A DNA stretch of 24,846 bases from Actinomycetes bacterium (GCA_021798135.1 JAJZYI010000010.1:1-24846); one strand, 5' to 3'. Positions 15,579 through 22,995 are shown, numbered from the stretch's first letter. Notes: a model not told the origin generated them from the sequence alone. Made by a program: numbers and translations.

Positions 15579-15899
15579 ATGACGTCGCCGGCGGCCGCCG
15601 CCCCGACGTGGCCCGAGGCGCTCGACGCCATGGAGCGCCGGCTCGACGCCGCGGCCCGCACCGTCTTGGAGCACGCCGAGGCACCGGCGGCGGCCGTGGT
15701 CCTCCCGGCGGAGCCGCTCCCCGCGGTCCTGGCGCCGAGGGCCGCCGCGCTCCTGGAGGCGACCAAGGCCATGGAGCGCACGGTCGGGCGCGCGCTCGGC
15801 GAGGTCGGCGAGCGGCTCGGGCGGGCTGCCACCGGTCGCCGGCGGGCCCGGCAGTGGGAGCAGCCGGCAGCCCCCGCGTACGTCGACCGCCGCGCCTGA
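15579..15899 (+). CDS. Small helical protein after fliS, possible FliT/FlgN-type chaperone
   Basis: A 106-residue Ala-rich helical protein with no recognised domain. It starts 10 bases after fliS, with GAGG 8 bases before ATG. WPEALDAMERRLDAAARTVLEHAEA suggests an amphipathic N-terminal helix. A Pro-rich link, a second helix (AALLEATKAMERTVGRALGEVGERLG) and a basic tail follow. The position fliD-fliS-x is where fliT or another small export factor is commonly found, so a chaperone for FliD or flagellin is a guess from position. It ends 62 bases from the convergent methyltransferase gene. Confidence 0.6.
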   Translation: MTSPAAAAPTWPEALDAMERRLDAAARTVLEHAEAPAAAVVLPAEPLPAVLAPRAAALLEATKAMERTVGRALGEVGERLGRAATGRRRARQWEQPAAPAYVDRRA

Positions 15900-15935
15900 C
15901 TCCGCCGGCGGCGGCCCGCCCCGGACCGCCCCGCC

Positions 15936-15969
15936 GCTGGCCGTTCAGGGGCGCTGGCCGTTCAGGGGC
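15936..15969. repeat. 17-bp perfect tandem duplication at the stop of the methyltransferase gene
   Basis: GCTGGCCGTTCAGGGGC occurs at 15936-15952 and 15953-15969. On the minus strand each copy holds CCCCTGAAC, so the stop codon of the gene (15964-15962) is duplicated just downstream. It is a recent-looking local duplication with no effect on the protein. Confidence 0.93.
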
Positions 15970-16921
15970 GCCGCCGCCCGATGACGGCGACGTGGCCTTC
16001 GATCGTGGTGCGCGGGGGGAGCTCGTCGTCCGACAGCACCCGCAGCCCGGCCCGGACGTCCGCCTCCGTGAGCAGCCCGCGGGCGACCATCTCGTCGGCC
16101 GCCAGGCTGAATCGGTCGAACAGGAAGGTCCGGTCGACGTCGGAGGGCGAGGACGGCCCGTAGGCGGCCTGCGGCATGACGAGCACCGCGGTCACGGTGA
16201 ACCCGGCTTGGTCGAGCAGCCCGGGCACCTTGCGCCCGACGTTCCGGTCGCCGCCGCGGGCCCGCTGCAGCTCGGCGAAGGCGGCGCGCAGCCTGGCGAG
16301 GGGTGCGGGGGGCTCCGGATGGACGATGGACATGCCGTCCTCGACGTCGATGACGCAGATCGCGCCGCCGGGGCGCAGCACGCGGGCCATCTCGGCCAGC
16401 GTGGCGCCCGGCTCGGGGAAGTACTGCAGGACGAAGCGGATGGTGGCGGCGTCGAAGGTCCCGTCGGGGAACGGGAGGGCGGTGGCGTCGCCGGCGGCGA
16501 ACGACGTGCCGCCAGCCCCGGCCCGGGCGCCTGCGGGGCCCCACCCCGACGCCCGGACGAGGTCGCGCAGCGCCACGGCCTGCCGGAGGCGGTCGACGTC
16601 CACGTCGACGCCGACGGCGGTGCCGCCGGTCGCCCCGGCCAGCTCGACCGCCAGCGGGCCGAAGCCGGTGCCGACGTCGAGCAGGCGACCGCCGGGAGGC
16701 ATCCCGATCATCCCGTACAGGGCGCGGCGCGGCGGTCCCGTCAGGAGCGTCTGGAGGAGCAGCCACCGGTCCTCGCCGTCGTGCCGGGCCAGGAGCGCGC
16801 GGTAGGCCTGGTCCACCGGCTCCCACGTCGGGGACCCGCCCGCTGGTGGCGGTGTCGCCGGCGATGCCGAGGGCGCGGGCGAGAGCGCCGAGGGCGCGGC
16901 GTGGGGTTGGGCCTGGGCCAT
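15962..16921 (-). CDS. Class I SAM-dependent methyltransferase inside the flagellar region
   Basis: The 319-residue protein starts with a Pro/Ala/Ser-rich tail (about 1-32). A helical cap (WEPVDQAYRALLARHDGEDRW) leads into motif I LLDVGTGFG (80-88), the strand 2 acidic end AVGVDVDVD (102-110), the phrases AGDATALPFPDGTFDAATI and VLQYFPEPGATLAEMARVL, and GGAICVIDVEDGM. This is a Methyltransf_11/25-type fold. ATG 16921 is taken because the frame further upstream, to 17200, is Arg-rich and not protein-like; no good ribosome site is seen. The substrate is unknown. A small-molecule, sugar or flagellin lysine target are all possible. Flagellin has only two lysines, which makes lysine methylation of it less attractive. 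Confidence 0.85.
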   Translation of the reverse strand: MAQAQPHAAPSALSPAPSASPATPPPAGGSPTWEPVDQAYRALLARHDGEDRWLLLQTLLTGPPRRALYGMIGMPPGGRLLDVGTGFGPLAVELAGATGGTAVGVDVDVDRLRQAVALRDLVRASGWGPAGARAGAGGTSFAAGDATALPFPDGTFDAATIRFVLQYFPEPGATLAEMARVLRPGGAICVIDVEDGMSIVHPEPPAPLARLRAAFAELQRARGGDRNVGRKVPGLLDQAGFTVTAVLVMPQAAYGPSSPSDVDRTFLFDRFSLAADEMVARGLLTEADVRAGLRVLSDDELPPRTTIEGHVAVIGRRRP

Positions 16922-16956
16922 GGCGCCAGCGTGGCACACCGCTCGCGATCGGCTGA

Positions 16957-16992
16957 GGATCCCCGCTCGGCAGGGGATCCCCGGTCGGCAGG
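16957..16992. repeat. 18-bp tandem repeat upstream of the methyltransferase gene
   Basis: GGATCCCCGCTCGGCAGG (16957-16974) is followed directly by the same unit with one C-to-G change (16975-16992). It lies 36-71 bases upstream of the methyltransferase ATG on the other strand and could be an operator for that gene, or a neutral duplication. Confidence 0.88.
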
Positions 16993-17063
16993 GGCCCCCG
17001 GTGGGGGCGGCGCGTCCCGCCCGGCCGGTGCTGCCGAGCCGCCACGCTGCCCGGCCGCTGCCC

Positions 17064-17158
17064 GGGCGGCGCCGGAGCGACGCGGAGCGACGCCGGGCGG
17101 CGCCGGAGTGACGAGGACCGACGCCGAGCGATGCCTGAGCGACATCCGAGCGATTGCC
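17064..17158. repeat. Nine helically phased 10-11 bp repeats upstream of the flgB promoter
   Basis: Units begin at 17064, 17075, 17085, 17095, 17106, 17116, 17126, 17137 and 17148. Six start with GAGCGA or GAGTGA, one with GACCGA and two with GGGCGG. Steps are 11, 10, 10, 11, 10, 10, 11, 11 bases (mean 10.5), the helical repeat of DNA. A larger unit of 31 bases is visible too: 17064-17094 matches 17095-17125 at 28 of 31 positions. The array ends 11 bases before the -35 element. Confidence 0.85.
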
Positions 17159-17169
17159 ACGGAACGCGC

Positions 17170-17197
17170 TAAAGCAAGCGCGGGCTGTTGCCGAGAT
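17170..17197 (+). promoter_or_regulatory. Candidate sigma-28-type promoter for the flgB operon
   Basis: TAAA (17170-17173), 16 bases, then GCCGAGAT (17190-17197). Both boxes are close to the FliA/SigD/WhiG consensus, and TAAA is exact. The spacing is the same as in the other four candidates. The leader to the flgB ATG would be about 107 bases. Confidence 0.62.
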
Positions 17198-17210
17198 CAC
17201 CAGGGAGCAC

Positions 17211-17247
17211 GGTGCCAGGACGGCACCACCGCCGCCCAGGACGGGCG
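17211..17247 (+). promoter_or_regulatory. Twin hairpins with AGGAC loops in the flgB leader
   Basis: GGTGCC-AGGAC-GGCACC (17211-17227) and CGCCC-AGGAC-GGGCG (17233-17247) are consecutive perfect hairpins with the same loop. GGA in a small loop is the hallmark of CsrA/RsmA binding. They start close to the predicted RNA 5' end. They could also be mRNA stabilisers. Confidence 0.4.
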
Positions 17248-17310
17248 CACGACAGCCTCCCCGCGACAGTGCAGGGGGGTGGCAACGAGCGAACGTCAGG
17301 GGTGTGAGCG

Positions 17311-17655
17311 ATGAGCGGCATCACCGGTGTGCTGCAGTTCGCCGTCGACGGACTGGCCCAGCAGCAGCAGACCATCGCCAGCAATCTGGCCAACTCGGAG
17401 ACCCCCGGGTACATCGCCCAGCAGGTCAACTTCCAGTCGAGCCTGCAGCAGGCGCTCGGCGCGCCGACCGGCGGGACGGCCCAGGTCGCCGTGGTGGACA
17501 CGACCAACCCGCCGGCGACCGACGGCAACAACGTCAACACCAGCCAGCAGCTGGTGGCGGCCGAGAAGACCACCCTGGAGTACCAGACCATGGTGGACAT
17601 GCTCAACGCCCAGTTCCGGCTGGTGCAGGGAGCCACCGGCGGGAGCTTCCAGTGA
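17311..17655 (+). CDS. flgB: Flagellar proximal rod protein FlgB
   Basis: FlgB is one of the rod proteins joining the MS ring to the distal rod. The 114-residue protein has the N-terminal rod/hook family motif (IASNLANSETPGY, about 22-34) and the C-terminal helix with LEYQTMVDMLNAQFRLVQGA. Its length is a little under the usual 120-140. It is the first gene of the basal-body operon, behind a candidate sigma-28-type promoter, and its stop TGA is fused to the GTG of flgC. Confidence 0.93.
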   Translation: MSGITGVLQFAVDGLAQQQQTIASNLANSETPGYIAQQVNFQSSLQQALGAPTGGTAQVAVVDTTNPPATDGNNVNTSQQLVAAEKTTLEYQTMVDMLNAQFRLVQGATGGSFQ

Positions 17656-18059
17656 GCGGCCTGTTCGGCGCCATCGGCATCACCGGCAGCGGCATCGACG
17701 CCGCCCAGACGTGGATCGACACGAACGCCGGCAACCTCGCCAACATGAACGACACGGTGCCCACCGCGCAGGGCGCATACCAGCAGCAGACGCCCGTCTT
17801 CACCCCGGTGGTCGGCGCCAACGGCCAGGGCGACGGCGTGGCGGTGTCGTCGATCCAGCTCGGGTCCGCCGTCGGCCGCCTGGTCTACGACCCGTCCAAC
17901 CCCCAGGCCAACGCCCAGGGCATGGTCCGGCAGCCGGCCATCAGCATGAGCACCCAGCTCGTGCAGCTCGTGCAGGCGCAGAACCAGTACCAGGCCAACA
18001 CGGTGGCGTTCAAGCGGGCCCTCACCGCGTACCAGTCGGCGCTCACCCTGGGGTCGTGA
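17652..18059 (+). CDS. flgC: Flagellar proximal rod protein FlgC
   Basis: The 135-residue protein starts with LFGAIGITGSGIDAAQTWIDTNAGNLANMNDT, the family N-terminal helix. It has the FlgC-type end NPQANAQGMVRQPAISMSTQLVQLVQAQNQYQANTVAFK in the 80-125 region (in FlgC the equivalent is 'NP.A...GyV..PNv....M..l..A.r.Y.aN'). It assembles in the rod next to FlgB and FliE. The GTG start forms GTGA with the flgB stop. fliE starts one base after its stop. Confidence 0.92.
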   Translation: MSGLFGAIGITGSGIDAAQTWIDTNAGNLANMNDTVPTAQGAYQQQTPVFTPVVGANGQGDGVAVSSIQLGSAVGRLVYDPSNPQANAQGMVRQPAISMSTQLVQLVQAQNQYQANTVAFKRALTAYQSALTLGS

Positions 18060-18060
18060 C

Positions 18061-18357
18061 GTGATCCCGCCCATCGCACCGCTCCCGCCGCTGCCGTCGG
18101 CGCCCCCCGCCGGGGGCGCCGCACCCGCGTCGGGCGCCTCCGGGGGGTTCGCCAGCCAGGTCGCCCACGCCATCGACCAGGTGCAGCAGACCCAGAACAC
18201 GGCGTCGTCGCTGGAGGCGCAGGCGGCGGCCGGCCAGGGGAGCATCACCGACGCCATGATCGCCGCCACCCGGGCCTCGCTCGCCACGCAGGTGACCGTC
18301 GCCCTCACCAACAAGGCCATCACGGCCTTCACCGACGTCATGAACCTCCAGATCTGA
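18061..18357 (+). CDS. fliE: MS-ring/rod junction protein FliE
   Basis: FliE links the rod to the FliF ring. The 98-residue protein has a Pro-rich N-terminus and then the FliE pattern: FASQVAHAIDQVQQTQNTA (residues 31-49), a gap, and ITDAMIAATRASLATQVTVALTNKAITAFTDVMNLQI to the end. The 'A...M..AS.A.Q....V.NK...AY..IM.MqI' ending is diagnostic. GTG 18061 is the start, one base after the flgC stop, with a GGGG ribosome site in the flgC end. Confidence 0.93.
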   Translation: MIPPIAPLPPLPSAPPAGGAAPASGASGGFASQVAHAIDQVQQTQNTASSLEAQAAAGQGSITDAMIAATRASLATQVTVALTNKAITAFTDVMNLQI

Positions 18358-18358
18358 C

Positions 18359-19954
18359 ATGGCCCTCGTCCCAGCGAACGACCAGATCACCCGGCTGCGC
18401 GAGACCGCCAAGCGGTTCGCCGGCGGGTTCACGACCGGCCAGAAGGCGGTCACCATCGCCGCGGTCGCCGCCGTGCTCGTCGGTGCCGTCCTGTTCATGT
18501 CGATGTCGGGGAAGCCGACCTACGCCCCGCTCTTCACCAACCTGCAGCCCGCTGACGCCGCCAACATCACGGCCAAGCTGACCTCCGACGGCGTGCCGTT
18601 CCAGCTCAGCAACAACGGCAGCACGATCATGGTGCCGGCCAACGACGTCGCCACCCAGCGCCTCGCCATGGCCCAGGCCGGCCTGCCCGCCCAGAGCACG
18701 GTGGGGCTGTCGCTGCTCGACAAGGAGGGCATCACCGCCTCCAACATGACCCAGCAGGCCGACTACCTGCGGGCCCTGCAGGGCGAGCTGGAGCAGACGA
18801 TCGACGCCATCTCCGGGGTCTCCAGCTCGCAGGTCACCATCGCGCTGCCCGCCAACCAGTCCTTCGCCGTCACGACCGCCAACCCCACGGGGGCGTCGGT
18901 CCTCGTCACCATGGTCCCCGGCCAGACCCTGAGCAGCGGCGAGGTGCAGGCCATCGTCCACCTCGTCGGGTCCTCGGTGCCGAACCTGAGCCCGGGCCAG
19001 GTGACGGTGGCCGACTCGAACGGCAACCTGCTCGCCGGTCCCGGCGTGGCCGTCGGCGCCGGCTCGAACAACGCCACCCAGTCCTACGACAGCCAGGTCC
19101 AGGGCAAGGTCGAGGCCTACCTTGGCGCCGTGCTCGGCCAGAACAACGCCGACGTCCAGGTCAACGCCACGCTCAACTACGACAAGGTCAACACCACCAC
19201 GCAGAGCATCCTGCCCGGCGCCAACGGCAAGCCGGCCAGCTTCTGCACCCAGACGAGCACGTCGACGCAGACCTACACGGGCACCGGGGTCCCTCCCGGC
19301 GGCGCCGCCGGCACCATCACCACCACCGTCGGCGCCGGGACCGGGAACTACAAGCAGTCGTCCGGTTCGCAGACGTGCGAGACGAACCAGCAGACCGTCA
19401 CCGACCAGCAGGCGCCCGGAACGGTCAAGAGCCAGTCGGTGGCCGTGCTGGTCAACTCGGCGGCACTCCCCAAGGGCGTGAGCCTGGCCCAGCTGCAGGC
19501 GGGCGTGGCCGCCGCCGCCGGCATCAACACCGCCCGCGGCGACACCCTGGCCTTCAGCGCCATGCCGTTCTCCACGGCGGCGGCCAAGCAGGCGGCCAAG
19601 GCGGCGGCGGCCGCCGCGGCGGCCGGGAAGTCGAAGTCGCTCGTGTCCGAGGCCCGGGTGCTCGTGGTGGCCCTGGCCGTGCTGCTCGCGCTCTTCCTCC
19701 TGTGGCGCTCGGCCCGCAAGGCCCGCTCCACCGTGGTGATGGGCCCGATGAGCGCCGCCGACGCGCTCAGCGCCCTGTCGATGCCGGTGCTCCCGGGCGA
19801 ACCGACCAGCCAGCTGCCCGCCGTGCCCGCCCTGGACGTCTCGAGGAGCACGGAGGCCGCCACCGTGAACAGCTTCATCGACAGCCAGCCCGACGAGGTG
19901 GCCACCATGCTGCGCGGCTGGCTCAGCGGCAACCCGGGCTCGGGGGCGTCGTGA
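18359..19954 (+). CDS. fliF: MS-ring protein FliF
   Basis: FliF builds the membrane ring on which the motor and export gate sit. The 531-residue protein has a first transmembrane helix (about 29-49) and ring domains with YAPLFTNLQPADAANITAKL and AMAQAGLPAQSTVGLSLLDKEG. These are followed by LEQTIDAISGVSSSQV and PGQVTVADSNGNLL. A second transmembrane helix lies at about 434-451. The C-terminal tail VNSFIDSQPDEVATMLRGWL is the FliG-binding part. The extracellular beta-collar region (about 290-345) holds the only two cysteines, Cys296 and Cys340, in a Thr/Gly/Ser-rich stretch, so a disulfide there is possible. ATG 18359 follows fliE by one base; the stop overlaps the fliG ATG by one base. Confidence 0.96.
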   Translation: MALVPANDQITRLRETAKRFAGGFTTGQKAVTIAAVAAVLVGAVLFMSMSGKPTYAPLFTNLQPADAANITAKLTSDGVPFQLSNNGSTIMVPANDVATQRLAMAQAGLPAQSTVGLSLLDKEGITASNMTQQADYLRALQGELEQTIDAISGVSSSQVTIALPANQSFAVTTANPTGASVLVTMVPGQTLSSGEVQAIVHLVGSSVPNLSPGQVTVADSNGNLLAGPGVAVGAGSNNATQSYDSQVQGKVEAYLGAVLGQNNADVQVNATLNYDKVNTTTQSILPGANGKPASFCTQTSTSTQTYTGTGVPPGGAAGTITTTVGAGTGNYKQSSGSQTCETNQQTVTDQQAPGTVKSQSVAVLVNSAALPKGVSLAQLQAGVAAAAGINTARGDTLAFSAMPFSTAAAKQAAKAAAAAAAAGKSKSLVSEARVLVVALAVLLALFLLWRSARKARSTVVMGPMSAADALSALSMPVLPGEPTSQLPAVPALDVSRSTEAATVNSFIDSQPDEVATMLRGWLSGNPGSGAS

Positions 19955-20958
19955 TGCCGACGCTCACCAGCCCGCAGAAGGCCGCCGTGGTGCTGGCGCA
20001 GCTCGACGACGTGCGCGCCACCAAGGTGCTCAAGGCCATGTCCGAGAGCGAGGTGGTGGAGCTGATGGCCGCCATGGCCACCCTGCCGGCGCTCGACGCC
20101 ACCGCCGTGCGCGCCGTGCTGGCCGAGTTCGTCGGCCAGGCGGCCGCGCTCCTCCAGGTCGGCCAGGGCGGCGTGGAGGTGGCCCGCCGCCTGCTGCGCG
20201 AGCGGCTCGGGGCGGCGAAGGCGGAGGAGGTGCTGCAGCAGTTCCTGCAGGCCGGCCAGTCCCGGCCGCTCGCCATCCTGCAGCGCATCGACCCCCAGCA
20301 GATCATCAGCTTCATCGGCGACGAGCACCCCCAGACGGTGGCCGTCGTCCTCGCCCACCTGCCGTCCGACCACGCCGCGCAGGTCCTCGCCACGCTCGAC
20401 GACCAGCTGCGCACCGACGTCTCGCGCCGGATCGCCACCATGGGGCGGATCGCCCCCGACGTCGTCCAGACCATCGCCACCACGCTGGAGCAGAAGCTGG
20501 CGGCGGTGCTGCGCGCCGGCGTCGGGCCCGAGTCGGAGGTGGGCGGCGTGGGCTCGATCGTCGCCATCTTGAACCAGAGCGACCGGGCCTCGGAGAAGCA
20601 GATCCTCGCGTCGCTCGAGGAGAGCGACCCGGAGCTGGCCGAGAAGATCCGCAACGAGATGTTCGTCTTCGACGACGTCGTCAACCTCGACGACCGCACC
20701 CTGCAGCGCGTCCTGCGCAACGTGGTGCCCAAGGATCTCGCCGTCGCCCTCAAGGGCGTCGACGACGAGATCCGCGACAAGTTCCTCCGCAACATGTCCG
20801 AGCGCGCCGCCCAGGACCTGACCGACGAGATCGAGCTGCTCGGGCCCACCCGCCTGTCGCAGGTCGAGTCCGCCCAGCAGGCGGTGGTCAAGGTCGTGCG
20901 CGAGCTCGAGGCGACCGGCGAGATCGTCCTGGCGCGAGGCGACGATGAGTTCGTCTAG
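19954..20958 (+). CDS. fliG: Flagellar switch protein FliG
   Basis: FliG sits under the MS ring and converts stator force to rotation. The 334-residue protein has the typical length. EHPQ (124-127) begins the middle domain, and MFVF (236-239) opens the C-terminal domain. The charged torque ridge is intact: Lys267, Arg284, Asp291, Glu292 and Arg300 match the E. coli positions Lys264, Arg281, Asp288, Asp289 and Arg297, with one Asp-to-Glu change. ATG 19954 overlaps the fliF TGA by one base (GTG 19951 is an alternative). The end overlaps fliH by 14 bases, so the genes are surely coupled. Confidence 0.97.
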   Translation: MPTLTSPQKAAVVLAQLDDVRATKVLKAMSESEVVELMAAMATLPALDATAVRAVLAEFVGQAAALLQVGQGGVEVARRLLRERLGAAKAEEVLQQFLQAGQSRPLAILQRIDPQQIISFIGDEHPQTVAVVLAHLPSDHAAQVLATLDDQLRTDVSRRIATMGRIAPDVVQTIATTLEQKLAAVLRAGVGPESEVGGVGSIVAILNQSDRASEKQILASLEESDPELAEKIRNEMFVFDDVVNLDDRTLQRVLRNVVPKDLAVALKGVDDEIRDKFLRNMSERAAQDLTDEIELLGPTRLSQVESAQQAVVKVVRELEATGEIVLARGDDEFV

Positions 20959-21667
20959 CCCCCAGACGCCGGCCGGCGCGCTGCCCCACGCCCCGGCCCG
21001 CCGGTCGCCCGGACGGATCTGGCGGGGGCTCGACACCGACCACGTCCCCGCGGCGAGCTTCGCCGTGCAGCTCCCGGTCGACAGCGCCGGCACCGGGACG
21101 TCGGTGGCGGACCGGATCGAGGCGGCGCGCGCCGAGGCCTACGCGAGGGGCCGGGCCGACGCCGCCGCGGAGCTGGCCGCCAGCTTCGAGGGGGAGCGGC
21201 GGGCCGCCGTGGGGCGACTGGCCGACGCCGTCGCCGCCGCCGCCGCCAAGGTCGCCGAGCAGCGCCGCTCCGCGGTGCTCCAGGCCGAGCGGGAGCTGGT
21301 GTCGCTCGCCGTGGACCTCGCCGAGGCGCTCGTGCAGCACGAGCTGGCCGTCGGCCGCAGCGCCGCCGTCGGCGCCCTGGAGCGGGCGCTCGGCCTGGTG
21401 CCCAGCGGCGAGGACCTCGTCGTGCGCCTCCACCCCGGCGACGTGATCGACGCCGTCGACCTGCAGGGGCGCATCCCGGACCGCCAGGTCCTGGTCGTCG
21501 CCGACCCCGGGGTGGAGCCTGGCGGCTGCGTGGTCGACGCCGGGCCCTGCCACGTCGACGCGCAGATCGGGCCGGCGCTGGCCCGGGCCCGGGAGGTCGT
21601 CGCCCAGCTCCGCCCGCCCGGCCGCGGCCCCGCCCGGCTGGAGCAGGCGGGGGTGCCGGCGCCGTGA
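20945..21667 (+). CDS. fliH: Flagellar export ATPase regulator FliH
   Basis: FliH is the peripheral stalk of the FliI export ATPase. The 240-residue protein has a disordered N-terminus and an Ala/Arg-rich helix (about 58-110) with RIEAARAEAYARGRADAAAEL. A FliH/V-ATPase E-like C-terminal domain follows, with LAVDLAEALVQHELAVGRSAAV, LVVRLHPGD and VEPGGCVVDAGPCHVDAQIG. The last is the family 'GGC.iET..G.iDA...' ending. It overlaps fliG at its start and fliI at its end (GTGA). Confidence 0.9.
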   Translation: MSSSSPQTPAGALPHAPARRSPGRIWRGLDTDHVPAASFAVQLPVDSAGTGTSVADRIEAARAEAYARGRADAAAELAASFEGERRAAVGRLADAVAAAAAKVAEQRRSAVLQAERELVSLAVDLAEALVQHELAVGRSAAVGALERALGLVPSGEDLVVRLHPGDVIDAVDLQGRIPDRQVLVVADPGVEPGGCVVDAGPCHVDAQIGPALARAREVVAQLRPPGRGPARLEQAGVPAP

Positions 21668-22995
21668 GCGTGGTCCCCGACGCGCTGCGGGCCGGCCTGC
21701 TCGGCGCCCTCGCGCCCCGCCGGACGGGCCGGGTCACCCGCCTGGTGGGCCTGCGCGTCGAGGTGGAGGGCGTGGAGGCCGCCGTGGGCGACGCCGTGCG
21801 CGTGTGGCGCGGCGGCGGGACGCTGGACGCCGAGGTGGTGGCCGTCCAGGGCTCCACGCTGGCCTGCATGCCGCTCGGCGACCTCACCGGCGTCCGCTTC
21901 GGCGACCGGGCCGAGGCGCTCGGCCGCCCCCTGCCGCTGGCCGTCGGCGAAGGCCTCCTCGGCCGCGTCCTCGACGGCCTGGGCCGGCCGATCGACGACG
22001 GGCCGCCGCTCGCCGACTGGGAGGAGGTGTCGGTCGACGCCGCCCCGCCCCACCCGCTGCGCCGGGACCTGGTCGACCGGCAGCTCGCGCTCGGCGTCCG
22101 GGCGCTGGACACGCTGGTGCCGTGCGGGCGCGGCCAGCGCCTCGGCATCTTCGCCGGGTCGGGGGTCGGCAAGTCGAGCCTGCTGTCGATGATCGCCCGC
22201 GGGACCGACGCCCAGGTGTCGGTCCTGGCCCTGGTCGGCGAGCGAGGCCGCGAGGTCAACGAGTTCATCCAGCGCGACCTGGGGCCCGAGGGCCTGGCCC
22301 GGTCGGTCGTCGTCGTCGCCACCTCCGACGAGCCCGCCCTGGTGCGGATCCGGGCCGCCTTCACGGCCACGCGCATCGCCGAATGGTTCCGCGACCGCGG
22401 CATGGACGTGGTGCTCATGATGGACTCGCTCACCCGGTTCGCCATGGCGCAGCGCGAGGTGGGCCTGTCGGCGGGCGAGCCGCCGGCGACGAGGGGCTAC
22501 CCTCCGTCGGTGTTCTCGCAGCTGCCGAAGCTGCTGGAGCGGGCCGGCGCCGCGGAGACCGGCAGCATCACCGGGCTGTACACCGTGCTGGTCGAGGGCG
22601 ACGACATGAACGAGCCCATCGCCGACGCGGCGCGGTCGATCCTCGACGGCCACATCGTGCTGTCGCGCCGGCTGGCGACGGCTGGCCACTTCCCGAGCAT
22701 CGAGGTCCTCGACTCGATCTCCCGGGTGGAGCCGGCCATCACCACGCCCGAGCGCCGGTCCCACGCCCGCGAGCTCCGGCGCCTGATGGCGGCGCACCGC
22801 GACGCCCGCGACCTGATCGAGATCGGGGCGTACGTGCGCGGCGCGAACCCGCTGGTGGACCGGGCCGTCGCCCTGCAGGACGTCATCGACGCGTTCCTGC
22901 GCCAGGACGTCGCCGAGACGGTCCCCGCCGAGGCGTCCTGGGGCGACCTGCAGCTGCTGGTGGAGGCGTCGATGCAGCTGGCGGCGGCACGGTGA
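21664..22995 (+). CDS. fliI: Flagellum-specific export ATPase FliI
   Basis: FliI is the hexameric ATPase of the type III export apparatus. The 443-residue protein has a beta-barrel N-terminal domain with LGRPLPLAVGEGLLGRVLDG. The Walker A loop GSGVGKS is at 165-171. VGERGREVNEFI (191-202), a Walker B strand ending in MMDSLTRFA (Asp254) and GYPPSVFSQLPKLLERAG follow. EGDDMNEPIADAARSILDGHIVLSR and the FPSIEVLDSISRV stretch are diagnostic of the family. The start is GTG 21664, fused to the fliH stop. The C-terminal end gives fliJ its GTG. Confidence 0.97.
   Translation: MSVVPDALRAGLLGALAPRRTGRVTRLVGLRVEVEGVEAAVGDAVRVWRGGGTLDAEVVAVQGSTLACMPLGDLTGVRFGDRAEALGRPLPLAVGEGLLGRVLDGLGRPIDDGPPLADWEEVSVDAAPPHPLRRDLVDRQLALGVRALDTLVPCGRGQRLGIFAGSGVGKSSLLSMIARGTDAQVSVLALVGERGREVNEFIQRDLGPEGLARSVVVVATSDEPALVRIRAAFTATRIAEWFRDRGMDVVLMMDSLTRFAMAQREVGLSAGEPPATRGYPPSVFSQLPKLLERAGAAETGSITGLYTVLVEGDDMNEPIADAARSILDGHIVLSRRLATAGHFPSIEVLDSISRVEPAITTPERRSHARELRRLMAAHRDARDLIEIGAYVRGANPLVDRAVALQDVIDAFLRQDVAETVPAEASWGDLQLLVEASMQLAAAR

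Larger units (their letters stand above)
16922..17310. other. Intergenic regulatory region between the methyltransferase gene and flgB
   Basis: This 389-base gap contains an 18-bp tandem repeat (16957-16992), a GC-rich stretch with nothing recognised (16993-17063), nine phased 10-11 bp repeats (17064-17158), a candidate promoter (17170-17197) and a leader with two hairpins (17211-17247). AGGGG (17298-17302) is the ribosome site for flgB. No small gene was supported. Confidence 0.7.

Noticed and set aside
16946..16953. A GCCGATCG box on the minus strand before the second methyltransferase gene
   Set aside because: The bases 16 positions upstream are CTGC, not T-N2-A, so it lacks the -35 half.
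17064..17158. CRISPR array or iteron origin
   Set aside because: The units are 10-11 bp with no unique spacers, and no replication or Cas gene is nearby.
16922..17200. An N-terminal extension of the second methyltransferase to 17200
   Set aside because: The Arg-rich frame covers the phased repeats and the flgB promoter and is not protein-like.
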